A DNA stretch of 64,000 bases from contig NZ_JAJKFQ010000005.1 of NCBI RefSeq assembly GCF_020966635.1, positions 1,142,481 to 1,206,480 of the forward strand. The letters are read 5' to 3'. The notes under the pieces were generated by a model. It ran no database searches and was not told where the DNA came from. It was given only the letters and a program-made list of their open reading frames with translations. Made by a program: the position numbers and the translations under genes. Source of the DNA: Stieleria sp. JC731 (lineage in GTDB: Bacteria; Planctomycetota; Planctomycetia; Pirellulales; Pirellulaceae). Shown piece after piece: positions 34,890 through 43,031 of the stretch (position 1 is its first letter; every line of letters starts with the position of its first letter).

Positions 34890-35475
34890 CAACTAAAGCG
34901 AAACATCAAGCTCATGCGACTGGTCGACCCAATCAGCCTGTTCTTCATTGTCGCCCTTCACTCCGTGAAGGTAGCGTTCTTCTCAGTGGAGATTGAGGAG
35001 TAACAGGTGACTTTGTGGAACATCAAACCTGATGATCAACAGTCTGCTGTCTGCGGGGGCTGACGATGCGAGGGGCAGAATCAATTCACCAGAATTCGGG
35101 ATGCCGACTTTTTCATCGTCCCGATTTTGGCTTCCGGCAAAAATCAGCCTATTTGCCCAGCAAGCCGGTTAAGGATCGATGTCCGCTGCGGTTCACATCC
35201 GTCGCGACTGACGATCGATTGTGGAGGACTATCAAGTTCGCATATCAGCGTTTTCAAACTGTCCTGCATCGCGAAGGAAATCTTGAAAAAAAGCTTTGTA
35301 CAAACGAACCTATAGTGCAGTGGTTCCGTCCTATTCTGCGGCGGATCAATCTTGCCTAGCACTTGTCGGGTGAGGATAATTCGCATGTCGGGTCGCACTG
35401 ACGCGGTGCGACGGACTACTTCCGAACGCCGCCGGTTCCGCTCTTGTTGGCGCAAGGGGCCGGATGCGTCAAACC
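34890..35475. other. Non-coding gap after the giant gene
   Basis: No convincing gene. It holds the perfect inverted repeat at 34955-34971, and a tiny frame at 35007-35063 (GTG start, AGGAG six bases upstream, 18 residues ending in AVCGG). A 97-codon frame at 35066-35359 begins two bases later but has no family or domain signal. No intrinsic terminator with a T-run follows the giant gene's stop. Confidence 0.5.
34955..34971 (+). repeat. Perfect inverted repeat with TCC loop
   Basis: CCTTCAC-TCC-GTGAAGG, 7-bp arms around a three-base loop, 65 bases after the giant gene. The flanks (tcgcc on the left, agcgttc on the right) resemble those of the element at 59734-59750, which points to a dispersed family. 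Confidence 0.8.
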
Positions 35476-35610
35476 ATGTTTTTAAAGGAGGTGATCAAGT
35501 GGAAATTTGCTGTACTAGCCAACGGGGAAGCAACCCGTAGACCAAGTCGGCGGGCTGACGCTTATGGGTCAGCTTCCCCACTCGAGATCATCCTTTTGAT
35601 CGCGAGATAA
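35476..35610 (+). CDS. Small ORF (44 aa), overlapping a second tiny ORF and a structured element
   Basis: ATG at 35476 opens a 44-codon frame (starts MFLKEVIKWKFAVLANGEAT) whose TAA at 35608-35610 is three bases before a strong intrinsic terminator, so the unit looks complete. Inside it, AAAGGAGGTGATC (35484-35496) is a 13-base perfect complement of the 16S rRNA 3' end, and seven bases after its AGGAGG a GTG (35499) opens a different frame of 13 codons, MEICCTSQRGSNP, ending at 35540. Which frame is translated is undecided. The DNA also folds strongly (see 35524-35579), so a regulatory RNA or attenuator is an alternative. I do not recognise the peptide family. Confidence 0.45.
   Translation: MFLKEVIKWKFAVLANGEATRRPSRRADAYGSASPLEIILLIAR
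35484..35501 (+). promoter_or_regulatory. Exceptionally strong Shine-Dalgarno with GTG start
   Basis: AAAGGAGGTGATC matches the full anti-Shine-Dalgarno region and beyond (13 contiguous bases), with a GTG seven bases after AGGAGG. Other genes in this window mostly lack recognisable Shine-Dalgarno sequences, which makes this site stand out. Confidence 0.7.
35524..35579 (+). ncRNA. Candidate structured RNA (three-stem element)
   Basis: GGGGAAGC (35524-35531) pairs perfectly with GCTTCCCC (35572-35579). Within it CCCG (35534-35537) can pair with CGGG (35551-35554), and GCTGAC (35554-35559) with GTCAGC (35568-35573). The last stem shares bases with the outer one, so either a junction or two alternative folds is possible. 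A terminator follows 35 bases later. This layout resembles an attenuator or riboswitch-like element, but no known class was recognised. Confidence 0.4.
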
Positions 35611-35613
35611 ACG

Positions 35614-35659
35614 CCCGTTTGTTGTGGTTTTACCTTGGCCGCAGCAAACGGGTTTTTTT
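35614..35659 (+). terminator. Intrinsic terminator
   Basis: CCCGTTTG (35614-35621) pairs perfectly with CAAACGGG (35645-35652), directly followed by seven T residues. The 23-base loop can pair partly. It closes the small unit at 35476-35610 and separates it from the convergent PEP-CTERM gene. Confidence 0.85.
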
Positions 35660-35770
35660 GTGCGCAGGTCATGATTTCATGTGTGGTTCATGAAAGTCGT
35701 TTGCGCATAAAAATCGGACGCCACTCATTCAATGACGCCCGATGTGCTCTTTTCATTTCCGACTGTTTAA

Positions 35771-36577
35771 CTATTTGCGTCGGCGTCGTACCACGATCCC
35801 GGTCGTCATGGTCAACGCTAATGCAAACGCGGACGAAGGCTCTGGAATTGCAGTTACAACATCAAAATTAAAAGTCGGTGCAGGGCCTGCTGAATTCCCT
35901 TGACCAGCGAACGTAGCTGCGACGTTCGGGGTGCTCGCCGACGAAACGACTGCGAGTCGAATCACGCCACCAGTTTGAATTGCCGACAGCAAGGTTGTTG
36001 AATCGCTACCGGTGAAATTCAACGCGACATTCGTTTCGGTGCCATCGACTGTCGTTGGAGTGAACGTCGCGATTCCAAGTGGTGTAGCACTTGGATTGAA
36101 CACTGGGTCGATTGCTGCGAAACCATCGTTTCCGTCTTGATAGGCTGGTGAACCAACCGGGTTGCTGGTGGCATCAATCAGGTTTGCGCTGGTATCGTTC
36201 AGCAGGTAAACCTCGATATCGCCAGCCGCGGCAAAACCGGCAGGATCTTCAAACAGGCTAAGACTGGTGTTGGCAAAGCCTGTCGCCAGTGGTGTAGCTG
36301 ACATTTGAAAGTCAGCGACAGCCAATACCGAGAATGGGCTAACGCCACTACCTTCAACATTGAAAAACAGCGTGGACGTTGCTCCGCTGAAAACGCGGAT
36401 GCCGCTGTCGTCGTCAGTGCTAGAACCGGTAGCGAGCCGAATTTCGGCGTTCGTCATCGCAGTCACTGCTTCCGCGTTCGCGCTGGAGCTGTCACCGAAT
36501 GAGAATGCCGCGGCGAGGGCTAGTGAAAGGATCGCCGAACGGCGGGCGATCCGGGTGAGTTGTTTTTTCATGGACAT
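35771..36577 (-). CDS. PEP-CTERM sorting-domain protein
   Basis: A 268-residue exported protein of unknown function. The N-terminus (MSMKKQLTRIARRS, then a long Ala/Leu hydrophobic stretch ending ANAEA) is a signal peptide. The start at 36577 was chosen because the 14 upstream residues of the longer frame do not look like a signal peptide; ATG 36571 is an equally good alternative. The C-terminus has AIPEPSSAFALALTMTTG and then RRRRK, the PEP-CTERM signal recognised by exosortase, so the protein is probably processed and anchored or released at the cell surface. The body is rich in Ser, Thr and Ala and likely all-beta. It is convergent with the small unit at 35476-35610 and divergent from the prepilin-like gene. 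Confidence 0.9.
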   Translation of the reverse strand: MSMKKQLTRIARRSAILSLALAAAFSFGDSSSANAEAVTAMTNAEIRLATGSSTDDDSGIRVFSGATSTLFFNVEGSGVSPFSVLAVADFQMSATPLATGFANTSLSLFEDPAGFAAAGDIEVYLLNDTSANLIDATSNPVGSPAYQDGNDGFAAIDPVFNPSATPLGIATFTPTTVDGTETNVALNFTGSDSTTLLSAIQTGGVIRLAVVSSASTPNVAATFAGQGNSAGPAPTFNFDVVTAIPEPSSAFALALTMTTGIVVRRRRK

Positions 36578-36877
36578 CGTCTTGGAAATACGGAAATTTG
36601 GGACATCAAATCTCAGCAAACCAATTTAGTGACAACCCCGAAATCTCGGCCGCAAAGTTTGCATCTTTAGTAAATTTTAACAGTCAATTTTACCAAAATG
36701 ACAAACCGACAGTCCGGAAGAGGGGAGGGTGGTGCTATCCTTCCGCCGGTATTGCGATTTAGCGACGGCAGGTTGAATTCTTGATGAAGACCTTCAAGGG
36801 TGTCTATCACTCCGCCGAATGATCGGTATCGTCACCGCATTGGATTGCAAGAGATTCTCTTCGGGTGACGGATACGA
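36578..36877. other. Divergent intergenic region
   Basis: This 300-base gap lies between two divergent genes and must hold both promoters. An AT-rich patch (about 36655-36710, with several TTTTA and TAAATTTTA words) is the most promoter-like part. No clear -35/-10 pair was identified. Confidence 0.4.
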
Positions 36878-38167
36878 ATGGCAAAGCAATTGAATCGTCG
36901 CGGGTTCACGCTGATTGAACTACTGGTCGTCGTCACGATCATCGCTGTACTGGCAGCTTTGCTTCTCCCTTCACTCACCAAAGCTCGCGAGGCTGCCAGA
37001 AGTCGTCGATGTACCGCAAACCTGCGAAACATTGGTATCGCACTTCTTGTCTTTGCTGATCGCTCTGCAGACGACTCTTTGACAACCGGTGCGTTCGATT
37101 TCAAACGATCCGGTTGCGTGGATACTTGGGGTTGGGTTGCTGATGGGGTATCAACTGGACAGATGAGCCAAGACAATATCCTCTGTCCAAGCAGTCCGTC
37201 GCGAGGAAGCGAAAAGATCCTTGAACTATACGGACTGGAAACCAACGATGGCCGTAGCGATTTAACGGGCAACCTAAGAAGTCGTTGGGAAGACGGCGTG
37301 TGCGGTGATTGCGAATTCAAACAGATCGCCGGCCCCGATACTTGTGGCGATGGGTTCGCCAGCACGGCTGAGTTGACTGCTGCGCGAGTCGAGCTCGTTT
37401 CGCGTGCTTTCTTGGGGCGAGGCTACAACAACAATTACGCGACCAGTTGGTTTCTGATTAACACGATGCCTCGCGTGCGGATCGATACCACGGGAGTCTT
37501 GCGAACCGCCGGTGAAGTCGCCGCCGAGGGACTCAAGGGTTTGCGTGAAACGATGGGGCCACTACGACTTCAGTATTTGGAGCTGACGCCGCATCCATCC
37601 AGCACGATCGCATTGATGGGTGATGCGGGGCCAGGGGATATCGATGAAGCGATCTCACCGGTTGATTTCGAATACACTCCGGAGGGAGTTTTCGCGGCTG
37701 GTGATTCCGACCGAAGGACGTTCATCAATCGAGGCAGCTTGCTGAGCGAATCGATCAATGACGGCCCGGCGTACTATCGGTCGAGTGATCGCAAGCTGAA
37801 GTTAATCGGCTCAAGCAATTCTCGATTGGCGAAACAGTGGAAGTGTGATTCGGAGCTTCTGGAGTGCCGTCCTCCGACTGGCGGCAGCGGCAACCAGTTC
37901 TATTTGCAGTCGACGTTGTCTTGGTTGACGCTTCATGGAGGCGGCAGTGGTTGGGCGAACTTCTTGTTTGCCGACGGATCCGTACGGCAGATTCATGATC
38001 TCAACGGAGACCATTACTTGAACCCCGGTTTTGGCATTCCGGAGACGCTGACCGAAGACGAATACGATCGGTTGGGTTACCGCAGTTCGGAGCGAGAGCT
38101 TCATCCGGCGCAGTTCTTCAACGGCGTCTTCTTGGTACCGGAACTGATTCGTGGCGAGTTTCAATAG
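36878..38167 (+). CDS. Prepilin-like protein with H-X-DG domain (DUF1559-type)
   Basis: A 429-residue protein that starts with a type IV prepilin signal, [20 protein letters not shown]; prepilin peptidase would cut after Gly9, leaving Phe1 and Glu5. The hydrophobic helix is followed by [20 protein letters not shown], the usual start of planctomycete DUF1559-type proteins. The C-terminal [20 protein letters not shown] matches the processing-associated H-X9-DG motif, but here His353 and the DG are 12 residues apart instead of 9. Many planctomycetes carry dozens of such paralogues; they are thought to be pseudopilin-like surface or secretion components. Cysteine pairs in the middle suggest disulfides. 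Confidence 0.9.
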   Translation: MAKQLNRRGFTLIELLVVVTIIAVLAALLLPSLTKAREAARSRRCTANLRNIGIALLVFADRSADDSLTTGAFDFKRSGCVDTWGWVADGVSTGQMSQDNILCPSSPSRGSEKILELYGLETNDGRSDLTGNLRSRWEDGVCGDCEFKQIAGPDTCGDGFASTAELTAARVELVSRAFLGRGYNNNYATSWFLINTMPRVRIDTTGVLRTAGEVAAEGLKGLRETMGPLRLQYLELTPHPSSTIALMGDAGPGDIDEAISPVDFEYTPEGVFAAGDSDRRTFINRGSLLSESINDGPAYYRSSDRKLKLIGSSNSRLAKQWKCDSELLECRPPTGGSGNQFYLQSTLSWLTLHGGGSGWANFLFADGSVRQIHDLNGDHYLNPGFGIPETLTEDEYDRLGYRSSERELHPAQFFNGVFLVPELIRGEFQ

Positions 38168-38190
38168 GCGGATGCGTTGCGACTGGCGTG

Positions 38191-38207
38191 GCTCAAGGAT
38201 TTTGAGC
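38191..38207 (+). terminator. Weak terminator-like hairpin after the prepilin-like gene
   Basis: GCTCAA-GGATT-TTGAGC lies 23 bases after the stop codon. The stem is 6 bp and no T-run follows, so it may be a Rho-associated hairpin or chance. Confidence 0.3.
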
Positions 38208-38458
38208 GCTCGAGTTGCCTAGCTTCTGCGTATCAGGACCCGGACAAAGGTGCGAACCCCTGTCCGTTTCAATCGCTCTTTCAGACTGAAAACGCGTCAA
38301 TCACGAAGAAAATAGCTCGGTTTTCAACACCGCAGCGATGATCTACAATTGCTGATTCACATGTCGTCTAGCCGCCATTTTGGGTACAACATCAACAGTT
38401 GTACCAAGCCTTTTTAGGCTTCTCAGTCGATTTGATTCGACCGGCAATTTACGGTCCC

Positions 38459-38532
38459 GCGCCCATAGCTCAGCTGGATAGAGCATCGGACTTCTAATCC
38501 GACGGTCGGAGGTTCGAATCCTCCTGGGCGTG
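38459..38532 (+). tRNA. tRNA-Arg (anticodon TCT)
   Basis: A 74-nt cloverleaf: acceptor GCGCCCA/TGGGCGT, D-stem GCTC/GAGC, anticodon stem TCGGA/TCCGA with loop CTTCTAA (anticodon TCT at 38493-38495), variable CGGTC, T-stem GGAGG/CCTCC with loop TTCGAAT, discriminator G. CCA is not encoded. It reads AGA/AGG arginine codons. The 300 bases on either side contain no integrase, so there is no sign of its use as an attachment site. Confidence 0.95.
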
Positions 38533-38599
38533 CTTTCGGTTTGTGACGTTTTTTCTTCGACGTCACTGATCGTCATGCCACGTATTGCCCCATTGTTGC

Positions 38600-38619
38600 G
38601 ATCACGCTCCGTCGTGATC
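38600..38619 (+). repeat. Inverted repeat with CTCCGT loop
   Basis: GATCACG-CTCCGT-CGTGATC, 7-bp arms. It is nearly the same sequence as the element at 51060-51078 (GATCACGC-TCC-GCGTGATC), so both belong to one dispersed family. Confidence 0.75.
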
Positions 38620-39057
38620 AACATGAGCGACCCTTGCAATCACAGCCGTTACATTTGAGAACACCTCAACACGAGCAAACGGATTAGGCTTGCAAGCACC
38701 CTTAGCGGCCAGAGAACGCGGCAAGTCGTTGTTGTGTTGGCTTGCGTTAGACGAATGCTTGACGGTGTTTCGGGGGTTGGGGCAAGAAGGAATTGAAACA
38801 CAGAGACGCCGAGTTCACAGAGTCGCGGTGGTGGTGAGCTTCATCGGTTGATTTGGAATCGAGTTCCCCGCATCTGGCGTTGTCGTCAAACAAAAACAGC
38901 CAACGCCCGCCCGGAAAGTCTGTCCTTTGCATCTTCGCGTCATTGCGCCCTTGCGTATTTTGTTCGCAAACATGGGGCCAGAGGTGACCGAGTCAAAGGA
39001 TCGCTGTGCCTGCAAGATGCTGCGGCCTCGCCTATGACGACACCCAAGGAGATCGGC

Positions 39058-39144
39058 ATGTCATACCATCTCGCGGGCGACACGGCTCGAAGTTTGAAGC
39101 TGACGATCATCGAAATGATGGCCTACCGATCGATCTCACGGTAG
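39058..39144 (+). CDS. Tiny ORF with strong Shine-Dalgarno (28 aa), uncertain
   Basis: ATG at 39058 is preceded by AAGGAG (39046-39051) with six bases between. The peptide starts MSYHLAGDTARSLKLTIIEM and ends YRSISR. Nothing about its function is visible. The frame continues open upstream, so it may also be a remnant of a larger gene. Confidence 0.25.
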   Translation: MSYHLAGDTARSLKLTIIEMMAYRSISR

Positions 39145-39346
39145 CGACGGTCGTGCTGCACGCCAGATGCTCTTGGCGTACGCGAGTTTCTGGCCATACG
39201 GGCTAGGCGTTGCTTTTCGTATCATCTCTTCGGCACGTTCTCTACACGGTGGGTCAGATACCATTGCTGCGAAGAAATGACGATCGTGCGTAGGCGGTCT
39301 AATCAATTCTTTCGCCGCCGCTCATTTAAGCGATGATTGATGCGTA

Positions 39347-40546
39347 TCAACTCGCATCCTTAAAGGGGTTTCGCTCTGGCGGTTCGTCGTGATTGACGGT
39401 TTTCATGATTTGCTGCACGACGAAATTGAGGAGAGGAACTCGGTGTCTGACCCAGACGTGAGTCGCCTCTGGTTTGCAACCCAAACGACTCTTGGCATCC
39501 AACGCCGTTCGACCGAATGAGATCCGTTTGCATTGCCAGCGAATTGCTTGTTCAATCACGGCCAACAGCAAGGCGTGATACACCGGCAGACGTGAGTTTG
39601 CTTCGTAGTCCATGCCCAAGTAGAAGCCGATCGCTGTTTCGCCATCACGGATGATCGTCACAAAGCCTATCAGTAATCCGTTCTCGCGGATCCCTATCGT
39701 TACAAAATCATCGGCCAACGACTCGGCGATTCGTGGAAGCGTTGTCTTGCTCAATTCAAACAAACAGACATCGGCCCGCGAAGCGACAGCTTTATAAAGT
39801 TCTAAGATGCGCTCTGATTCGTCTCGTAGATTTTCAATCGGTGATATCGAGAGAGTGTCGCAGTCGAACGGTTTTCTTACCTTTCTTGCTGCCGCGCGGT
39901 AACGCTTTGTCAGGCTGCCTAGGTAGTCATCCATCACCTGCCAATTTGGATCAATCGAAAGAACCATATTCGGCTCGGTTTCCATCGATCCGTAGCGGAA
40001 CGGCTGCAGTGCCGATGCATCAAGTGGTTCAGATTCAAGGAGGTCTTTAACGATCACATAGTCGACTTGGCCGTGAAGTCGATTGGCACGTCGGATTCGA
40101 TACAGACACTCGGCGATACCCTGCCAGATCTGCTGTTGGTCTCGGCCTGCTGCGATTGCAACACCGTGTGGCCCCCACGTATGCACATTGCCGCAAATCA
40201 TGATTCGTCGTTTCAGCAGTGAAAGCGATTTCCGCTTCCATTGCTCCGGCAGATTCTGCGTGGCCGCTGAGTGATTTCCATAAAGTTGAGTTCCGATGAC
40301 GTCGAACGTTTGAGTCGCAATTGCGGCGACGGGCTCGCCATCGTCGTAAACGATCGCAAAGTCGCGAACAATCTGCCCAGAGAACTCGTTCTGGGCAGAG
40401 AGTAAGTAGCGTCGACTCATGAAAAGGGACGCTCCTGCAGTCACGCGATCCCAGTGCTCCGCATCAAGAAACTCGATTCTGCTCGCAATGGCGAATTGAA
40501 AACCAGAGGCCTTCCTAGTGACGGCGTTTTGTTTGTCGTGAGTCAT
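39347..40546 (-). CDS. FemAB/BioF2-like GNAT acyltransferase
   Basis: A 399-residue cytoplasmic protein of the peptidogalycan/FemAB-like branch of the GNAT superfamily. The diagnostic part is the C-terminal half: DDFVTIGIRENGLLIGFVTI, then IGFYLGMDYEANSRLPVYHA, and CKRISFGRTALDAKSRLGCK, matching the conserved GRTAxxAKxRLG block. The N-terminal half (residues 15-200) is a weaker GNAT-like repeat. Relatives transfer acyl or aminoacyl groups to amines, for example in cell-wall or polysaccharide modification. It stands alone, with no operon partners to indicate a substrate. Confidence 0.75.
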   Translation of the reverse strand: MTHDKQNAVTRKASGFQFAIASRIEFLDAEHWDRVTAGASLFMSRRYLLSAQNEFSGQIVRDFAIVYDDGEPVAAIATQTFDVIGTQLYGNHSAATQNLPEQWKRKSLSLLKRRIMICGNVHTWGPHGVAIAAGRDQQQIWQGIAECLYRIRRANRLHGQVDYVIVKDLLESEPLDASALQPFRYGSMETEPNMVLSIDPNWQVMDDYLGSLTKRYRAAARKVRKPFDCDTLSISPIENLRDESERILELYKAVASRADVCLFELSKTTLPRIAESLADDFVTIGIRENGLLIGFVTIIRDGETAIGFYLGMDYEANSRLPVYHALLLAVIEQAIRWQCKRISFGRTALDAKSRLGCKPEATHVWVRHRVPLLNFVVQQIMKTVNHDEPPERNPFKDAS

Positions 40547-40957
40547 GATGGGGACTGCCTGAAAGTCGTTTAAAGTTTTTAAAGTTCAATGGCAAATCTT
40601 GTTGCGGTCGGTTTGTCGGTCGACTGCGGATAGGCTGCTCGACAACCTGAAACTGGAATTTGATTGGTCCCAATTTGAAAAGAGCAAGGATCTATTCACT
40701 AGTTATTTTCTCTTTGATTTTTCGATCGTGGCGAGTTCCTGTTCCGGTTTGGACTTTGGTAGGGGACCGCCGCATTCTTGGGGCTTGAGGCGATGGCATT
40801 CCTGATTGAGACAGTCTTTTACACCGGCGTACTGACCACGTCTAATAGGACATCGCGGCTGCCATGGTCAATTGCCTTGCGGGCATCGCTACTGGCCAAC
40901 TTGACCACCGTCTTGCTTGGATTTGTATTGTGATGATCTTCAAAACCGGTCGCCAGC
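40547..40957. other. Gene-poor gap
   Basis: No gene or clear signal was found in this stretch. A 68-codon frame at 40599-40805 has no protein-like features. Confidence 0.4.
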
Positions 40958-41194
40958 ATGACAAATTGGTTTTGTCACAGGGTGCATGCGAGCGAAAAAA
41001 TCTGTGAGCAGCGAATCAGAGCAGCATTTGTCGGTGAAGATCTGACAGTCGGGCAATTGGAAAAGGCAGACAAGCAGGGCGTCGACGTGGAGAAGATTGT
41101 CGACTCGCTGTGTCTGGCAAAGCAAAATGGCCAGAGCTTTGCTTGTGAGGAGCTAGTCGAAACAGAGTTGCGCAAGCCATCCTCGCCAGGCTGA
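40958..41194 (+). CDS. Small hypothetical protein or gene fragment
   Basis: A 78-codon frame whose second half (FVGEDLTVGQLEKADKQGVD and onwards to VETELRKPSSPG) looks like a soluble helical protein. There is no Shine-Dalgarno and no recognised family. It ends 37 bases before the convergent lipoprotein gene. It could be a remnant of a longer gene: just inside its start another frame (MRAKKSVSSESEQHLSVKI) also looks protein-like, which may indicate a frameshift. Confidence 0.35.
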   Translation: MTNWFCHRVHASEKICEQRIRAAFVGEDLTVGQLEKADKQGVDVEKIVDSLCLAKQNGQSFACEELVETELRKPSSPG

Positions 41195-41231
41195 GACTCA
41201 TTTATTTGGGCAGCGATGTTGTCGGCGGTTC

Positions 41232-42536
41232 TCAGAAAGTTACTTCCGACGTCTTTTTCTCTTTGACAATCACGATTTGGTCGTCTTTCAAACTGAAATC
41301 GGCAATTGTGTCGTAGGCGATGGAGTCATCGTTGCTGGCATCCAAGTCGTGCTCCACGAGGAAGACTCGATATCGTCCGACTGGAATACTCTTCATCGCG
41401 CCGGATGAATCTTCGATGGGGATCCAGAAACCGGTCCACCACGCGAACTCGAATGCTTGTTCCAGAGACAGTGTCGCGGAAGTGGTTTCATCCATTCCCC
41501 ATGGCAGGACGAAAACCGACTGCTTTGAATCGCTGCTAGGAACACGTACCTCAATGTCGCCCTGGTCGACACTTGCCAAGTCGAACTTCAGGTGAGTGAT
41601 TGGGCGATCGTCGACAACGACCCAAGTCGCAACGAATGGACTGCGAAGCCGCCAGCGTTCCGATTTGACGACGACCTCGCCGTTCAGGGCTCTTGGGTCC
41701 GGTGGAGCCCATGCGGCATAGAATAAATAGACACCTGGTGAAAGCCCCAGGCATTGCATGGTTGCCGGTTGGTCGCCGTTGAGTTGCAGTCGGCACACGC
41801 GAGGAGCGTGCGTACTAGTTTTCGCTGAACTAAATCCGCTGCTATCAAGCCTCAACCATAAAGTCGCCGAATCGCTAGTCGTCTCACCGTCGGCGCTCAT
41901 ACCTCGGTAGCCAACCGATAACCAACCCTCGTTCTCTCTGTCGAAATCAACGCTGCCCATCGCCAGGGTTGTGTCGGGAAGCCATGGCAGAATCTCGGCT
42001 TGTCTCCATTCCAACGCCTCCGCCCCACTAGAGAACATGTATTGGTGCTGGGCTGCTTGAATGCGAATCACCGGCGTACAAATCGCCCGCAGTTTTCGTG
42101 TCGGCGTTTCGACGGGCTTCCCATCGAGGAATAGCTCCGTGAGAGACATTGAATCACCATCGACTTTCCAGCGACCGTCAATGCGATAGCCGGTTTCGCC
42201 GGGAGGCAACAAGGCATCCGTCAGATCGGATGGCATTCCGGCTTGGCCAGCGATAATGCGAAAGTGTGACTCATCAAACTCCCAAATCATATCGTCAAAG
42301 TTATGGCCGCCTGTCCTGCCGCGATAACGTGCCCCAATCAGCATCTGGGGATCGACCGAAACATCACCTGGCCCGGTTTCTCGATTCTCACGCTGCGTGC
42401 TTCCACCAAAATCACATCCCGCGGAAAGCAAAATCACCAAACTACAAAGGGTGATTGATAGGGGCCAGTAAAAGAGCAACCGGTCACCGTATGAGCGGAC
42501 TTCATGCGCCATGACATTTGGATACTCACACATCAT
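41232..42536 (-). CDS. Putative lipoprotein of unknown function
   Basis: A 434-residue protein with a lipoprotein signal: a hydrophobic stretch WPLSITLCSLVILLSAGC with lipobox LSAGC and Cys41 as the lipidation site. ATG at 42512 (residue 9) is an alternative start that gives a more typical length signal peptide. The mature part begins GGSTQRENRETGPGD, a flexible linker. An early segment (GARYRGRTGGHNFDDMIWEF, later WKVDGDSMSLTELFLDGKPV) resembles the planctomycete TIGR03067-type domain, in which small beta units describe 'W.F....GTY.ID' patterns, but this is not certain. The C-terminal half has carboxypeptidase-regulatory-like beta features (PVGRYRVFLVEHDLD). Probably sits in a membrane facing the periplasm. 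Confidence 0.7.
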   Translation of the reverse strand: MMCEYPNVMAHEVRSYGDRLLFYWPLSITLCSLVILLSAGCDFGGSTQRENRETGPGDVSVDPQMLIGARYRGRTGGHNFDDMIWEFDESHFRIIAGQAGMPSDLTDALLPPGETGYRIDGRWKVDGDSMSLTELFLDGKPVETPTRKLRAICTPVIRIQAAQHQYMFSSGAEALEWRQAEILPWLPDTTLAMGSVDFDRENEGWLSVGYRGMSADGETTSDSATLWLRLDSSGFSSAKTSTHAPRVCRLQLNGDQPATMQCLGLSPGVYLFYAAWAPPDPRALNGEVVVKSERWRLRSPFVATWVVVDDRPITHLKFDLASVDQGDIEVRVPSSDSKQSVFVLPWGMDETTSATLSLEQAFEFAWWTGFWIPIEDSSGAMKSIPVGRYRVFLVEHDLDASNDDSIAYDTIADFSLKDDQIVIVKEKKTSEVTF

Positions 42537-43031
42537 TCAAAAGCCTCATTGATTCGGCGTCTATATCCCAATTGTGATCGGAGTTTGGGGAATCCCCGTC
42601 TTTGGCACAGTCGCCGCAATACTCCATGCGTGGACGGGCCCATGGGCATGGCTCAGCAATCGCAGGGTATGGCGATGCGCGATCGGTGCGTTTTCGGTTT
42701 GTCTTCTAACATGGGGACTCATCATCATGTCGCAGTGATTGGAGCATACGCCCACCATCGCGACAGCTCTGCTGAATCCGCTCTATAGCTACAGTCAAAT
42801 GACAAGTCAGCAGCCAGGTCAACGCGGGCGTAAGTTTGGAATCTGAATCAAAGAGTATTAATTGGGACCAGTTCTCTTTGTTTCGGTTGCCGAGTCAATG
42901 ATGGCGGCTGTACTGTTCCAGAGACATGGCTTCTCGTCGAAAGCTGGACAGCCAGGCAGCGATGAGAGTTTTTCGTTTCTGGAAGTTGCATCGGAGTGCA
43001 TTGACCAAAAGACAGTCCTGCTGGCGTTGTG
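42537..43031. other. Gene-poor gap
   Basis: A 495-base gap between two genes of the same strand. It must contain the promoter of the lipoprotein gene, which lies to its left. No repeat, RNA or credible ORF was seen. Confidence 0.4.

Larger units (their letters stand above)
38533..39346. other. Long gene-poor gap with repeat remnants
   Basis: No convincing gene in 814 bases. It contains the inverted repeat at 38600-38619, a stretch near 38796-38822 with repeated 'cacagag' words, and 'cttcgcgtcattgcgccctt' near 38932, wording typical of degraded intergenic repeats in planctomycetes. A 28-codon frame at 39058-39144 has an AAGGAG six bases before its ATG and is listed separately. Confidence 0.5.

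Noticed and set aside
35484..35496. Fragment of a 16S rRNA gene on the minus strand
   Set aside because: The match to the 16S 3' end stops after 13 bases and the flanks differ, so it is a Shine-Dalgarno rather than an rRNA piece.
38459..38532. tRNA gene as an attachment site of a mobile island
   Set aside because: No integrase and no repeated 3' tRNA end was found nearby.
38541..38566. Terminator after the tRNA (GTGACG ... CGTCAC with T-rich loop)
   Set aside because: The T-run lies in the loop instead of after the stem, so it does not fit an intrinsic terminator.
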